In this document: positions 1-6,205 of the stretch, piece by piece
Position numbering within the stretch: the stretch's first letter is position 1
Layout of the letters: each line of letters starts with the position of its first letter
From: Rhodobiaceae bacterium UBA7378
GTDB taxonomy: Bacteria > Pseudomonadota > Alphaproteobacteria > RS24
NCBI GenBank assembly: GCA_002469805.1
Contig: DKNW01000003.1
Location: forward strand, 1-6,205
Direction of reading: 5' to 3'
DNA length: 6,205 nucleotides
Translations under genes and position numbers: made by a program
Notes under the pieces: model-generated
The model's input: the letters and a program-made list of their open reading frames with translations, nothing else
Told to the model about the DNA's origin: nothing
Database searches by the model: none

Positions 1-1
1 C

Positions 2-94
2 AGCCAACTCCCCATAATCAAACACGAACGGGCCGGACGGCGACCTTGCCCTTGGCAAAACCCCGAAAGCCCAAACGCCGGCAAGGAACATCAT
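2..94 (-). CDS. short hypothetical reading frame in the leader, open at the left edge
   Basis: A minus-strand frame starts at ATGATG (94-89) and stays open for 31 codons to the edge, beginning MMFLAGVWAFGVLPRAR with a hydrophobic first third. GGAG at 104-101 lies 6 bases before the first ATG, a well-placed Shine-Dalgarno. Against it: the start codon and the GGAG both fall inside predicted hairpin 3, no known family is recognised, and the frame also runs through a likely Shine-Dalgarno for the next gene. It could be a leader peptide, an N-terminally extended upstream ORF, or chance. Its 3' end cannot be judged. Confidence 0.2.
   Translation of the reverse strand, partial: MMFLAGVWAFGVLPRARSPSGPFVFDYGELA
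8..13 (-). promoter_or_regulatory. probable Shine-Dalgarno site of the gene beyond the left edge
   Basis: The minus strand reads GGGGAG followed by seven bases (TTGGCTG) to the window edge, the normal distance to a start codon. If the next base triplet outside the window is ATG, this is the ribosome-binding site of the next gene, most likely rpsL by gene order. The gene itself cannot be seen. Confidence 0.4.
46..58 (-). repeat. short inverted repeat, leader hairpin 4
   Basis: TTGCC (58-54) pairs with GGCAA (50-46) around a 3-base loop (AAG) on the minus strand. It is short, and on its own would be unremarkable. I list it because it follows three stronger hairpins in the same leader. Confidence 0.4.
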
Positions 95-107
95 GTTCCG
101 CTCCGGC
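77..107 (-). repeat. nested inverted repeat, leader hairpin 3
   Basis: The outer stem GCCGG (107-103) pairs with CCGGC (81-77). The inner stem GGAACA (99-94) pairs with TGTTCC (90-85) around TGA. A 3 x 3 internal loop separates the two stems. This is the most extended hairpin of the leader, and it contains the tandem ATGATG at 89-94 in its apical part. Confidence 0.58.
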
Positions 108-118
108 CGGTTGCAGAG

Positions 119-134
119 GATCCCACAAGGGATC
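119..134 (-). repeat. perfect inverted repeat, leader hairpin 2
   Basis: The arms 119-124 and 129-134 are perfectly complementary (6 bp) with loop TTGT, reading GATCCC TTGT GGGATC on the minus strand. No U tract follows (CTCTGC), so it is not a terminator. Confidence 0.6.
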
Positions 135-208
135 GTGCGCGCTAAAAAATCACTTCAGATCAATAAACAGCGTTTAGGTCGTCTGGATATTGGGTCGGCC
201 CCGCAATC

Positions 209-224
209 GCTGTAAACCTACAGC
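209..224 (-). repeat. perfect inverted repeat, leader hairpin 1
   Basis: The arms 209-214 and 219-224 are perfectly complementary (6 bp) with a 4-base loop, reading GCTGTA GGTT TACAGC on the minus strand. It begins about 12-15 bases after the predicted transcription start. Confidence 0.6.
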
Positions 225-244
225 CTTGTTACCAAAGTGAAGTT

Positions 245-300
245 TTCTTACGAAAATCAGCGGGTCGGGTCAAGCGTTGTTTGGATATTTATTGATTTTT
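245..300 (-). promoter_or_regulatory. candidate sigma-70-type promoter with A/T-rich upstream tract, reading towards the left edge
   Basis: The minus strand carries CTTGACC with -35 hexamer TTGACC (273-268), a 17-base spacer, and -10 hexamer TAAGAA (250-245). The -35 matches the TTGACA consensus at five of six positions; the -10 is weaker (three of six). Directly upstream, 279-300 is very A/T-rich (AAAAATCAATAAATATCC), a composition and position expected of an UP element that binds the alpha-subunit C-terminal domain, common at ribosomal-protein and rRNA promoters. A start near 236-239 is predicted. It lies about 50 bases beyond the rpoC terminator, so it would restart transcription for the next operon. 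Alphaproteobacterial gene order suggests rpsL-rpsG-fusA-tuf, which is not visible here. Confidence 0.62.
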
Positions 301-320
301 CGGAAATACCCGCAAACACA

Positions 321-361
321 ATAAAAAACGCCGGAAACCTTATCAGGCTCCCGGCGTCTTT
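321..361 (-). terminator. Rho-independent terminator after rpoC
   Basis: On the minus strand the arms ACGCCGGGAGCCT (357-345) and AGGTTTCCGGCGT (340-328) pair over 13 positions, including two G-U pairs, around a GATA tetraloop (344-341). Six U residues follow directly (328-323, the first shared with the stem). The hairpin starts 24 bases after the rpoC stop codon. GC-rich base, small loop and U tract are the classic intrinsic terminator arrangement, so the rpoB-rpoC transcript should end here. The opposite strand has only a weak CUUU run after the stem, so I do not call it bidirectional. Confidence 0.94.
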
Positions 362-381
362 AATCGCATAAGATTGCGCAG

Positions 382-3300
382 TTATTCGCTGGCTTCAACG
401 ACCACTTCGGCCTCATCGCCAACGGCTTCAATGCCGACCGGCGCTTCAACCGAAAGCTCGGCATCGCGCGCACTTGCCTCGCCTTTAAGACGCTGCATAA
501 TGCCGCCTGTTCCGGCTGGAATAAGCCGCCCGACAATCACGTTTTCCTTCAGACCGATCAATTCGTCATATTTGCCATTGATGGCCGCTTCGGTCAGCAC
601 CCGAGTGGTCTCCTGGAAGGAGGCCGCTGAGATAAACGACCGCGTTTGCAGTGAAGCCTTTGTAATACCGAGCAAAATAGGCATCCCTGTTGGCACTTCT
701 TTACCGTCTGCCTGTAGCTTCTCAACAGCGTCGTCAAACTCCATACGGTCGATCTGTTCGCCCGACAGAAAGTCGCTATCACCGGCGTTCTGAATTTCGA
801 CTTTCTGCAGCATCTGACGAACGATGACCTCAATGTGCTTGTCATTGATGGTCACGCCCTGCAAACGATACACATCCTGAATTTCATTCACCAAATATGC
901 TGCCAGTTCTTCGACCCCCGAAATTGCCAAAATATCGTGCGGGGCGGGATGGCCGTCGATCAGGTATTCACCTTTTTCGATCACATCGCCTTCCTGAACC
1001 GACAAATGCTTGGCTTTGGGTACGAGATATTCTTTAGGCTCCAAATCCGCATCTTCGGGATGAATGATAATCCGGCGTTTGTTTTTGTAATCGCGCCCAA
1101 ATTCAACCCGCCCTGTCATTTCAGCAATAATCGCATGGTCTTTCGGACGACGAGCTTCGAAAAGCTCGGCAACCCGTGGCAAACCACCCGTAATATCGCT
1201 TGATGTCGCGCCTTCGGTAGGAATACGCGCGAGTGTATCGCCCGCATGCACCAAAGAACCGGCTTCTACTGACAAAATAGCACCAACAGCGAGAATAAAA
1301 CGGGCTTCATTGCCATTTGAGAGCTTTTTGATAGCCCCCTTCTCGTCTTTGATAACCATTGCCGGTTTTAGATCGGCACCACGAGCCTGACCGGAACTGT
1401 CGGCAACAACACGCTGCGAGATGCCCGTGGCCTCGTCAGTAACCTCCGTAATGGACAGACCTTCTACCAGATCCTCAAATTCAACCGTACCTTCCAGTTC
1501 GGTCAAAATCGGGATCGCATAAGGTTCCCATTCCGCAAGACGTGCGCCCCGCTTGATCTCGTCACCTTCATTGACACGCAAGCGCGCACCATAGGTCAGC
1601 TTGTGGCTCGCCCGTTCAAGGCCGTTAGAGTCCACAACCTTGATCGAGACATTCCGGCCCATCACAACCGAACGACCAGAGCTGTCGGTTACGATATTGG
1701 CGTTTTCAATCTGCACCTGACCTTCGGCATTTGACTCGATAAATGACTGGTCAACCACCTGCGCCGTACCCCCAATGTGGAATGTCCGCATGGTAAGCTG
1801 TGTGCCGGGTTCACCAATGGATTGGGCTGCGATAACACCAACAGCTTCACCCATATTGACAGGCGTACCGCGCGCGAGGTCGCGCCCGTAGCAAGCAGCA
1901 CACACACCGTTTTTTGTTTCGCACGTCAGCGCCGAGCGGATTTTTATACTGACCAAATTGGCCTCTTCAATCGCGTTCATATGCTCTTCCGAGATCAACT
2001 CACCGGCTTTCACGATAACTTCGTCATTTGCCGGATTAACCACATCAGAAACCGGCACCCGGCCCAATACACGGTCGCTTAGTGAGGTAATCACTTCGCC
2101 CGCGTCGATTACAGCCGCCACGGTGATGCCGGCGGCTGTGCCGCAATCAACCTCATTGACGATGCAATCTTGCGCCACGTCTACCAGACGGCGTGTCAGA
2201 TAGCCGGAGTTCGCTGTTTTCAGCGCCGTATCAGCCAAGCCTTTACGCGCACCGTGCGTAGAGTTGAAGTATTCGAGAACTGACAGACCTTCCTTAAAGT
2301 TGGAAATAATCGGCGTCTCGATAATTTCCCCCGAAGGTTTCGCCATCAGCCCACGCATACCGGCAAGCTGTTTCATCTGCGCCGGTGAGCCACGCGCACC
2401 CGAATGCGACATCATGTAAATCGAATTAATGAAATTCGCATCTTCGGTGTCTTCCGCATCAATGGTTGAAATTTTTGCCATCATCGCATCGGCCACCTTG
2501 TCGGTGCACCGGGCCCAAGCATCAACAACCTTATTGTATTTTTCACCCTGCGTAATCAGACCATCGATATATTGCTGTTCGTATTCCTTGGCGAGATTTG
2601 TGGTCTCTTCAATAAGGTCCACTTTCGTCTCGGGAATAACCATATCGTCCTTACCGAACGAAATGCCTGCACGACAGGCCTGCCGGAAGCCGACCTTCAT
2701 AATGTGGTCGCAAAACAGCACAGTTTCTTTCTGGCCGCAGTGACGATAGACGGCGTCGATGACCTTGGAAATCTCCTTCTTGGACATCAGCTTATTAATG
2801 GTCTCATACGGTAGACTTGGATGCTTGGGTAGCTCCTGAGCCAGAATGAAACGCCCTGGCGTGGTGTCGACCAAGCGGGTGTAAAGATTACCCTCAGCGT
2901 CCATTTCTTCGACGCGCGCACGGATTTTCGTGTGCAGTGTCACCGTCTTTTCGTCAAGCGCATGTTCAAGTTCGGCAATATCCGATACCAGCATGCCCTC
3001 GCCCGCCACATTATCGCGCTGCAGGGTCATGTAATACAGCCCCAGCACGATGTCCTGCGACGGTACAATAATCGGCGTGCCATTGGCCGGATGCAGAATA
3101 TTGTTTGTCGACATCATTAGCACGCGTGCTTCCAGCTGAGCTTCCAGCGACAGAGGCACGTGAACCGCCATTTGGTCACCGTCAAAGTCGGCATTAAACG
3201 CTGCGCAAACAAGCGGGTGCAGCTGGATGGCCTTACCTTCAATGAGCGTCGGTTCGAAAGCCTGAATGCCGAGACGGTGAAGTGTCGGCGCCCGGTTCAA

Positions 3301-4572
3301 CATGACCGGATGCTCACGGATCACTTCATCGAGAATGTCCCAGACTTCAGGGCGTTCTTTCTCAACCATTTTCTTTGATTGCTTAACCGTGGCCGATAGC
3401 CCCTTGGCTTCCAGACGCGAATAAATAAACGGCTTGAACAGTTCCAGCGCCATTTTCTTCGGCAGACCGCATTGGTGCAGTTTCAGCTCAGGGCCGACCA
3501 CGATCACCGACCGGCCGGAATAGTCAACGCGCTTACCCAGCAGGTTTTGACGGAAACGACCCTGCTTGCCTTTCAGCATATCGGAAAGCGATTTCAGCGG
3601 GCGCTTATTGCCGCCGGTGATAACGCGGCCACGACGTCCATTATCAAACAGCGCATCAACGGATTCCTGCAACATGCGCTTTTCATTGCGAACGATGATA
3701 TCGGGCGCGCGCAGTTCAATCAGGCGCTTCAAACGGTTGTTCCGGTTGATAACGCGGCGATACAGATCATTGAGGTCAGAGGTTGCAAAGCGTCCCCCAT
3801 CAAGCGGCACCAGCGGCCGCAGCTCAGGCGGGATGACCGGAACCACATTCATGATCATCCACTCAGGACGACTACCCGAGCGCAAAAACGCTTCAACGAC
3901 TTTCAGGCGTTTCGCCAGTTTCTTCGGCTTAAGTTCGGTTGTCGCCTCGGCAATCTCCACGCGCAAATCATCGCGCAATTGCTCAAGGTCAATCTCTTCA
4001 AGCATAACACGCACAGCTTCGGCACCGATGCCGGCAACGAAATTGTCTTCGCCATATTCATCTTGGGCATCGTAATGCTCTTCTTCAGAGAGTAGCTGGC
4101 CCTTCTTGAGCGGCGACAGCATCGGGTCCAGCACAATAAAATGCTCGAAATACAAAACCCGCTCCAGATCTTTCAGCGTCATATCCAGCAGCAAACCGAT
4201 GCGGCTTGGTAGTGATTTCAAGAACCAGATATGGGCCACCGGCGCGGCGAGTTCGATATGTCCCATGCGCTCGCGGCGTACTTTGGTAAGGGTAACTTCA
4301 ACGCCGCATTTTTCGCAAATGACGCCTTTAAACTTCATCCGCTTATATTTGCCACACAGACATTCATAGTCTTTGATCGGGCCGAAAATACGCGCACAGA
4401 ACAGGCCGTCGCGTTCCGGCTTGAATGTTCGGTAATTAATCGTTTCAGGTTTCTTGATTTCCCCATAAGACCAAGACTGGATTTTTTCCGGGCTGGCGAT
4501 GGAAATCTTGATCTGGTCGAAGGCCTGCTGACTGGCCTGCGGATTGAAGATATTCATGACCTCGTGGTTCAT
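382..4572 (-). CDS. rpoC: RNA polymerase beta-prime subunit, complete (1396 residues)
   Basis: This is the catalytic large subunit of RNA polymerase, carrying the active-site magnesium. In order: zinc-binding domain with C71, C73, C86 and C89; clamp helices that bind sigma (RFATSDLNDLYRR region, about 264-309); catalytic NADFDGD with D462, D464 and D466; bridge helix at about 766-800 (STHGARKGLADTALKTANSG); second zinc site C810, C884, C891 and C894; trigger-loop residues M928, R929 and H932 in GEPGTQLTMRTFHIGG. A long insertion at about 940-1125 corresponds to proteobacterial SI3. The conserved C-terminal segment (SFISAASFQETTRVLTEAA) contributes to omega contacts, and the tail is acidic. 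Length matches the family (E. coli 1407). The ATG at 4570-4572 is chosen because AGGAG lies 7 bases upstream and MNHEVMNIFNP is the usual alphaproteobacterial N-terminus; Met6 has GAGG only 2 bases away. All signature residues are present. An intrinsic terminator follows the TAA. Confidence 0.99.
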   Translation of the reverse strand: MNHEVMNIFNPQASQQAFDQIKISIASPEKIQSWSYGEIKKPETINYRTFKPERDGLFCARIFGPIKDYECLCGKYKRMKFKGVICEKCGVEVTLTKVRRERMGHIELAAPVAHIWFLKSLPSRIGLLLDMTLKDLERVLYFEHFIVLDPMLSPLKKGQLLSEEEHYDAQDEYGEDNFVAGIGAEAVRVMLEEIDLEQLRDDLRVEIAEATTELKPKKLAKRLKVVEAFLRSGSRPEWMIMNVVPVIPPELRPLVPLDGGRFATSDLNDLYRRVINRNNRLKRLIELRAPDIIVRNEKRMLQESVDALFDNGRRGRVITGGNKRPLKSLSDMLKGKQGRFRQNLLGKRVDYSGRSVIVVGPELKLHQCGLPKKMALELFKPFIYSRLEAKGLSATVKQSKKMVEKERPEVWDILDEVIREHPVMLNRAPTLHRLGIQAFEPTLIEGKAIQLHPLVCAAFNADFDGDQMAVHVPLSLEAQLEARVLMMSTNNILHPANGTPIIVPSQDIVLGLYYMTLQRDNVAGEGMLVSDIAELEHALDEKTVTLHTKIRARVEEMDAEGNLYTRLVDTTPGRFILAQELPKHPSLPYETINKLMSKKEISKVIDAVYRHCGQKETVLFCDHIMKVGFRQACRAGISFGKDDMVIPETKVDLIEETTNLAKEYEQQYIDGLITQGEKYNKVVDAWARCTDKVADAMMAKISTIDAEDTEDANFINSIYMMSHSGARGSPAQMKQLAGMRGLMAKPSGEIIETPIISNFKEGLSVLEYFNSTHGARKGLADTALKTANSGYLTRRLVDVAQDCIVNEVDCGTAAGITVAAVIDAGEVITSLSDRVLGRVPVSDVVNPANDEVIVKAGELISEEHMNAIEEANLVSIKIRSALTCETKNGVCAACYGRDLARGTPVNMGEAVGVIAAQSIGEPGTQLTMRTFHIGGTAQVVDQSFIESNAEGQVQIENANIVTDSSGRSVVMGRNVSIKVVDSNGLERASHKLTYGARLRVNEGDEIKRGARLAEWEPYAIPILTELEGTVEFEDLVEGLSITEVTDEATGISQRVVADSSGQARGADLKPAMVIKDEKGAIKKLSNGNEARFILAVGAILSVEAGSLVHAGDTLARIPTEGATSSDITGGLPRVAELFEARRPKDHAIIAEMTGRVEFGRDYKNKRRIIIHPEDADLEPKEYLVPKAKHLSVQEGDVIEKGEYLIDGHPAPHDILAISGVEELAAYLVNEIQDVYRLQGVTINDKHIEVIVRQMLQKVEIQNAGDSDFLSGEQIDRMEFDDAVEKLQADGKEVPTGMPILLGITKASLQTRSFISAASFQETTRVLTEAAINGKYDELIGLKENVIVGRLIPAGTGGIMQRLKGEASARDAELSVEAPVGIEAVGDEAEVVVEASE

Positions 4573-4579
4573 CGGTCGT

Positions 4580-4584
4580 CTCCT
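4580..4584 (-). promoter_or_regulatory. Shine-Dalgarno site of rpoC
   Basis: On the minus strand AGGAG (in AAAAAGGAGACGACCG) sits 7 bases before the ATG at 4570-4572. This spacing supports that ATG over the in-frame Met six codons in. The site is preceded by an A-rich, probably unpaired run. Confidence 0.85.
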
Positions 4585-4588
4585 TTTT

Positions 4589-4605
4589 GGGTGCGCATGC
4601 GCCCC
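4589..4605 (-). other. small hairpin in the rpoB-rpoC junction
   Basis: The minus-strand RNA can form GGGGCG / CGCaCCC: six base pairs (4600-4605 with 4589-4595), one bulged A at 4592 and a CAUG loop. It starts two bases after the rpoB stop codon and ends just before the A-run and Shine-Dalgarno of rpoC. No U tract follows, so it is not an intrinsic terminator. It might protect against processing or affect ribosome transit between the cistrons. That role is inference; only the pairing is seen. Confidence 0.45.
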
Positions 4606-4606
4606 A

Positions 4607-6205
4607 TTAACCCTGGTTTTCCTTGCGGCTTTCTGTCAATTCGACATTCAGCCCAAGCGAACGGATTTCTTTAACAAGCACGTTGAAGCTTTCCGGGATA
4701 CCGGCTTCAAACGTGTCATCACCTTTAACAATAGCTTCGTAAACCTTGGTGCGGCCGGCAACGTCATCCGACTTAACGGTCAACATTTCCTGCAATGTAT
4801 ACGCCGCGCCGTATGCCTCCAATGCCCAGACTTCCATCTCGCCAAAACGCTGACCGCCGAACTGCGCCTTGCCACCCAGCGGCTGCTGGGTCACTAGGCT
4901 GTATGGACCTATCGAACGGGCGTGAATCTTGTCATCGACGAGATGGTGCAGCTTGAGCATGTAGATATAGCCAACTGTCACTTTCCGGTCGAACTCATCG
5001 CCGGTACGCCCATCGCGCAACTGCACCTGACCGGAGCTATCAATGCCAGCCTTGCCGAGCATGTCGACAATGTCGTCATCAATGGCGCCATCAAACACAG
5101 GCGTTGCCACAGGAACACCCCGCCGCAAGGTCTGGCTCATTTCAATCGCTTCACCGTCAGACAGCTTGGCGACATCAGCGTCATCGGAATAGACATCCTT
5201 CAACGTTGCCCGCACCTGCTCGACATTGCCTTCGCGTTCGTAAACGCTCAGCGCATCACCGATTTGGCGACCCAGTCCGGCGCAAGCCCAGCCCAGATGC
5301 GTTTCGAGAATTTGCCCGACATTCATCCGGCTTGGCACACCAAGCGGGTTCAATACAATATCAACAGACGTACCGTCATCGAGATATGGCATGTCCTCAA
5401 CCGGCACAATCCGGCTGATAACACCCTTATTACCGTGGCGGCCGGCCATCTTATCACCTGGCTGCAATTTACGTTTAATGGCCACATACACCTTGATCAT
5501 TTTCATGACGCCAGGTGGTAGTTCATCGCCGCGTTGCAGCTTGTCAACCTTGTCCTCGAAACGCTCTTCCAATGCGGCTTTGGCATCGTCGAACTGCTTG
5601 CGCATGGCTTCAACTTCGGCCATGGCCGTTTCGTTTTTCAGCGCAATTTGCCACCACTGACTGCGCGGCAATTCCTGCAACATGGCCTGGGTAATCTTGG
5701 CATCATTATCAACGCCCTTAGGACCAGATGCCGCTTGCTTGCCAGTCAGCAGACCTTCAAGGCGATTATAGATATTGCGCTCAAGGATCGACAACTCATC
5801 ATCGCGGTCTTTCGCCAACGCTTCGATTTCTTCGCGTTCGATCGCCAAAGCGCGTTCATCTTTGTCGATACCGTGCCGGTTAAACACCCGCACTTCAACC
5901 ACCGTGCCCGTTGTTCCAGGGGGCAATTTCAGCGACGTATCGCGAACATCTGAGGCTTTTTCGCCAAAGATAGCACGCAGAAGTTTTTCTTCCGGTGTCA
6001 TCGGGCTTTCACCCTTGGGCGTAATTTTACCGACCAAAATATCACCCGGGTTTACTTCCGAACCAATATAAACAATCCCCGCTTCGTCGAGATTGCTCAG
6101 CGCTTCCTCGCCGACATTTGGAATGTCGCGGGTGATTTCCTCAGGCCCAAGCTTCGTATCCCGCGCCATGATTTCGAATTCCTCAATATGAATTGAGGTA
6201 AATCG
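4607..6205 (-). CDS. rpoB: RNA polymerase beta subunit, C-terminal 532 residues (5' end outside window)
   Basis: RpoB forms the catalytic cleft of RNA polymerase with beta-prime. The frame is open from the right edge (first visible residues RFTSIHIEEFEI) to a TAA at 4607-4609, so the Met encoded at 6167-6169 (MARDTK) is internal. Visible-fragment landmarks are: the RDTKLGPEEIT block near residue 15; a charged, probably coiled-coil segment at about 191-225; the motif GDKMAGRHGNKG, whose lysines (fragment 252 and 260) match the E. coli K1065/K1073 pair that contacts the initiating nucleotide; and GKAQFGGQRFGEMEVW from about 445, in the C-terminal region that packs on the beta-prime clamp. The protein ends ESRKENQG. 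Family members are about 1340-1390 residues, so roughly 40 percent is visible. The rifampicin-binding region lies outside the window. No frameshift or missing key residue was seen. It is co-directional with rpoC, 34 bases downstream. Confidence 0.99.
   Translation of the reverse strand, partial: RFTSIHIEEFEIMARDTKLGPEEITRDIPNVGEEALSNLDEAGIVYIGSEVNPGDILVGKITPKGESPMTPEEKLLRAIFGEKASDVRDTSLKLPPGTTGTVVEVRVFNRHGIDKDERALAIEREEIEALAKDRDDELSILERNIYNRLEGLLTGKQAASGPKGVDNDAKITQAMLQELPRSQWWQIALKNETAMAEVEAMRKQFDDAKAALEERFEDKVDKLQRGDELPPGVMKMIKVYVAIKRKLQPGDKMAGRHGNKGVISRIVPVEDMPYLDDGTSVDIVLNPLGVPSRMNVGQILETHLGWACAGLGRQIGDALSVYEREGNVEQVRATLKDVYSDDADVAKLSDGEAIEMSQTLRRGVPVATPVFDGAIDDDIVDMLGKAGIDSSGQVQLRDGRTGDEFDRKVTVGYIYMLKLHHLVDDKIHARSIGPYSLVTQQPLGGKAQFGGQRFGEMEVWALEAYGAAYTLQEMLTVKSDDVAGRTKVYEAIVKGDDTFEAGIPESFNVLVKEIRSLGLNVELTESRKENQG

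Larger units (their letters stand above)
1..240 (-). promoter_or_regulatory. structured non-coding stretch, probable 5' leader of the next operon (likely rpsL)
   Basis: No convincing gene lies between the rpoC terminator and the left edge. Downstream of the candidate promoter the minus-strand RNA contains four inverted repeats in about 180 bases: GCTGTA/TACAGC with a GGTT loop (209-224, perfect); GATCCC/GGGATC with a TTGT loop (119-134, perfect); GCCGG/CCGGC (103-107 with 77-81) enclosing GGAACA/TGTTCC with a UGA loop (85-99); and TTGCC/GGCAA with a 3-base loop (46-58). A long 5' UTR with repeated stems would suit a ribosomal-protein operon under autogenous control, as known for the E. coli str operon. 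I do not recognise this as a named RNA family, and a ligand or binding protein cannot be read from one sequence. Confidence 0.5.
4569..4607 (-). other. 12-codon overlapping reading frame bridging rpoB and rpoC (possible reinitiation ORF)
   Basis: An ATG overlaps the rpoB stop (TAATG, 4605-4609) and opens a frame MGRMRTQKGDDR. Its TGA overlaps the rpoC start (ATGA, 4569-4572). A ribosome ending rpoB could in principle reinitiate here and be delivered to the rpoC start. There is no clear Shine-Dalgarno for this ATG (only CAGGGT precedes it), and a frame of this length is easily open by chance. I record it as a possible coupling device, not as a protein gene. Confidence 0.2.

Noticed and set aside
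374..793. Plus-strand open frame of 139 codons (Ser/Thr/Ala-rich start)
   Set aside because: It is antisense to the end of rpoC. Its low-complexity composition comes from the reverse complement of Glu/Ala-rich codons.
594..845. Minus-strand 83-codon frame inside rpoC
   Set aside because: It is out of frame within the conserved C-terminal coding region of rpoC; an Arg/Ser/Cys-rich shadow frame.
765..1755. RpoC residues about 940-1270 considered as a foreign insertion in the trigger-loop region
   Set aside because: Residues about 940-1125 correspond to the SI3 insertion normal in proteobacterial RpoC, and the rest is conserved family sequence. Nothing suggests recent transfer.
3472..4095. Plus-strand open frame of 207 codons
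   Set aside because: It lies wholly antisense to the highly conserved rpoC, has no recognisable family features and no credible ribosome-binding context. Open antisense frames are expected opposite GC-biased codons.
4555..4557. Met6 as an alternative rpoC start
   Set aside because: The only purine-rich stretch (GAGG) is 2 bases away, too close. The upstream ATG has AGGAG at 7 bases, and MNHEVMN resembles the usual alphaproteobacterial N-terminus.
4922..5521. Plus-strand open frame of 199 codons
   Set aside because: It is antisense to the conserved rpoB C-terminal region and has no recognisable motifs; a shadow frame.
5534..5953. Plus-strand open frame of 139 codons
   Set aside because: It is antisense to rpoB with no supporting signal.
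6167..6169. Met codon as start of a 520-residue protein
   Set aside because: The same frame continues upstream to the right edge with conserved RpoB sequence (FTSIHIEEFEI), so this Met is internal and the gene is cut by the window.
6181..6198. Perfect 7-bp inverted repeat CCTCAAT/ATTGAGG with a 4-base loop
   Set aside because: It lies in conserved rpoB codons (SIHIEE), so the bases are explained by the protein. There is no U tract or other regulatory context.

Overview
The window is almost entirely the distal part of an rpoB-rpoC operon, read on the minus strand (right to left). From the right edge it holds the last 532 codons of rpoB (RNA polymerase beta), a 34-base junction, and a complete 1396-residue rpoC (beta-prime). 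A strong intrinsic terminator and a gene-free stretch of about 320 bases reach the left edge. The protein sequences point to an alphaproteobacterium: the RpoC N-terminus (MNHEVMNIFNP) and the RpoB stretch FTSIHIEEFEIMARDTK have the form usual in that class, and the long insertion inside the RpoC trigger loop is shared by proteobacteria. I judge GC to be a little above half by eye. I cannot place the organism below class level with confidence.

Right part (4607-6205): RpoB C-terminal region with the GDK and HGNK nucleotide-contacting lysines and the C-terminal clamp-binding segment. Its true start and the rifampicin-binding region lie outside the window. Middle (382-4572): complete RpoC with both zinc-binding cysteine sets, the NADFDGD catalytic motif, bridge helix, trigger loop and SI3-type insertion, all intact. 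The two subunits form the catalytic cleft together and are translated from one mRNA. The junction carries a small hairpin, a good Shine-Dalgarno site for rpoC, and a 12-codon reading frame that overlaps both the rpoB stop and the rpoC start.

Left part (1-381): rpoC ends in a textbook Rho-independent terminator (328-357 plus U tract). About 50 bases further along the minus strand is a candidate promoter (TTGACC, 17 bases, TAAGAA) with an A/T-rich upstream tract. It is followed by about 240 bases containing four inverted repeats and ending in GGGGAG seven bases from the window edge. In alphaproteobacteria the next genes are usually the str operon (rpsL, rpsG, fusA, tuf), so I read this as the promoter and structured 5' leader of that operon. 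The downstream gene is not visible, so this is inference.

No mobile element, CRISPR array, tRNA or rRNA gene was seen. The two polymerase genes are ordinary. The only material worth a second look is the leader at 1-244 and the rpoB-rpoC junction.
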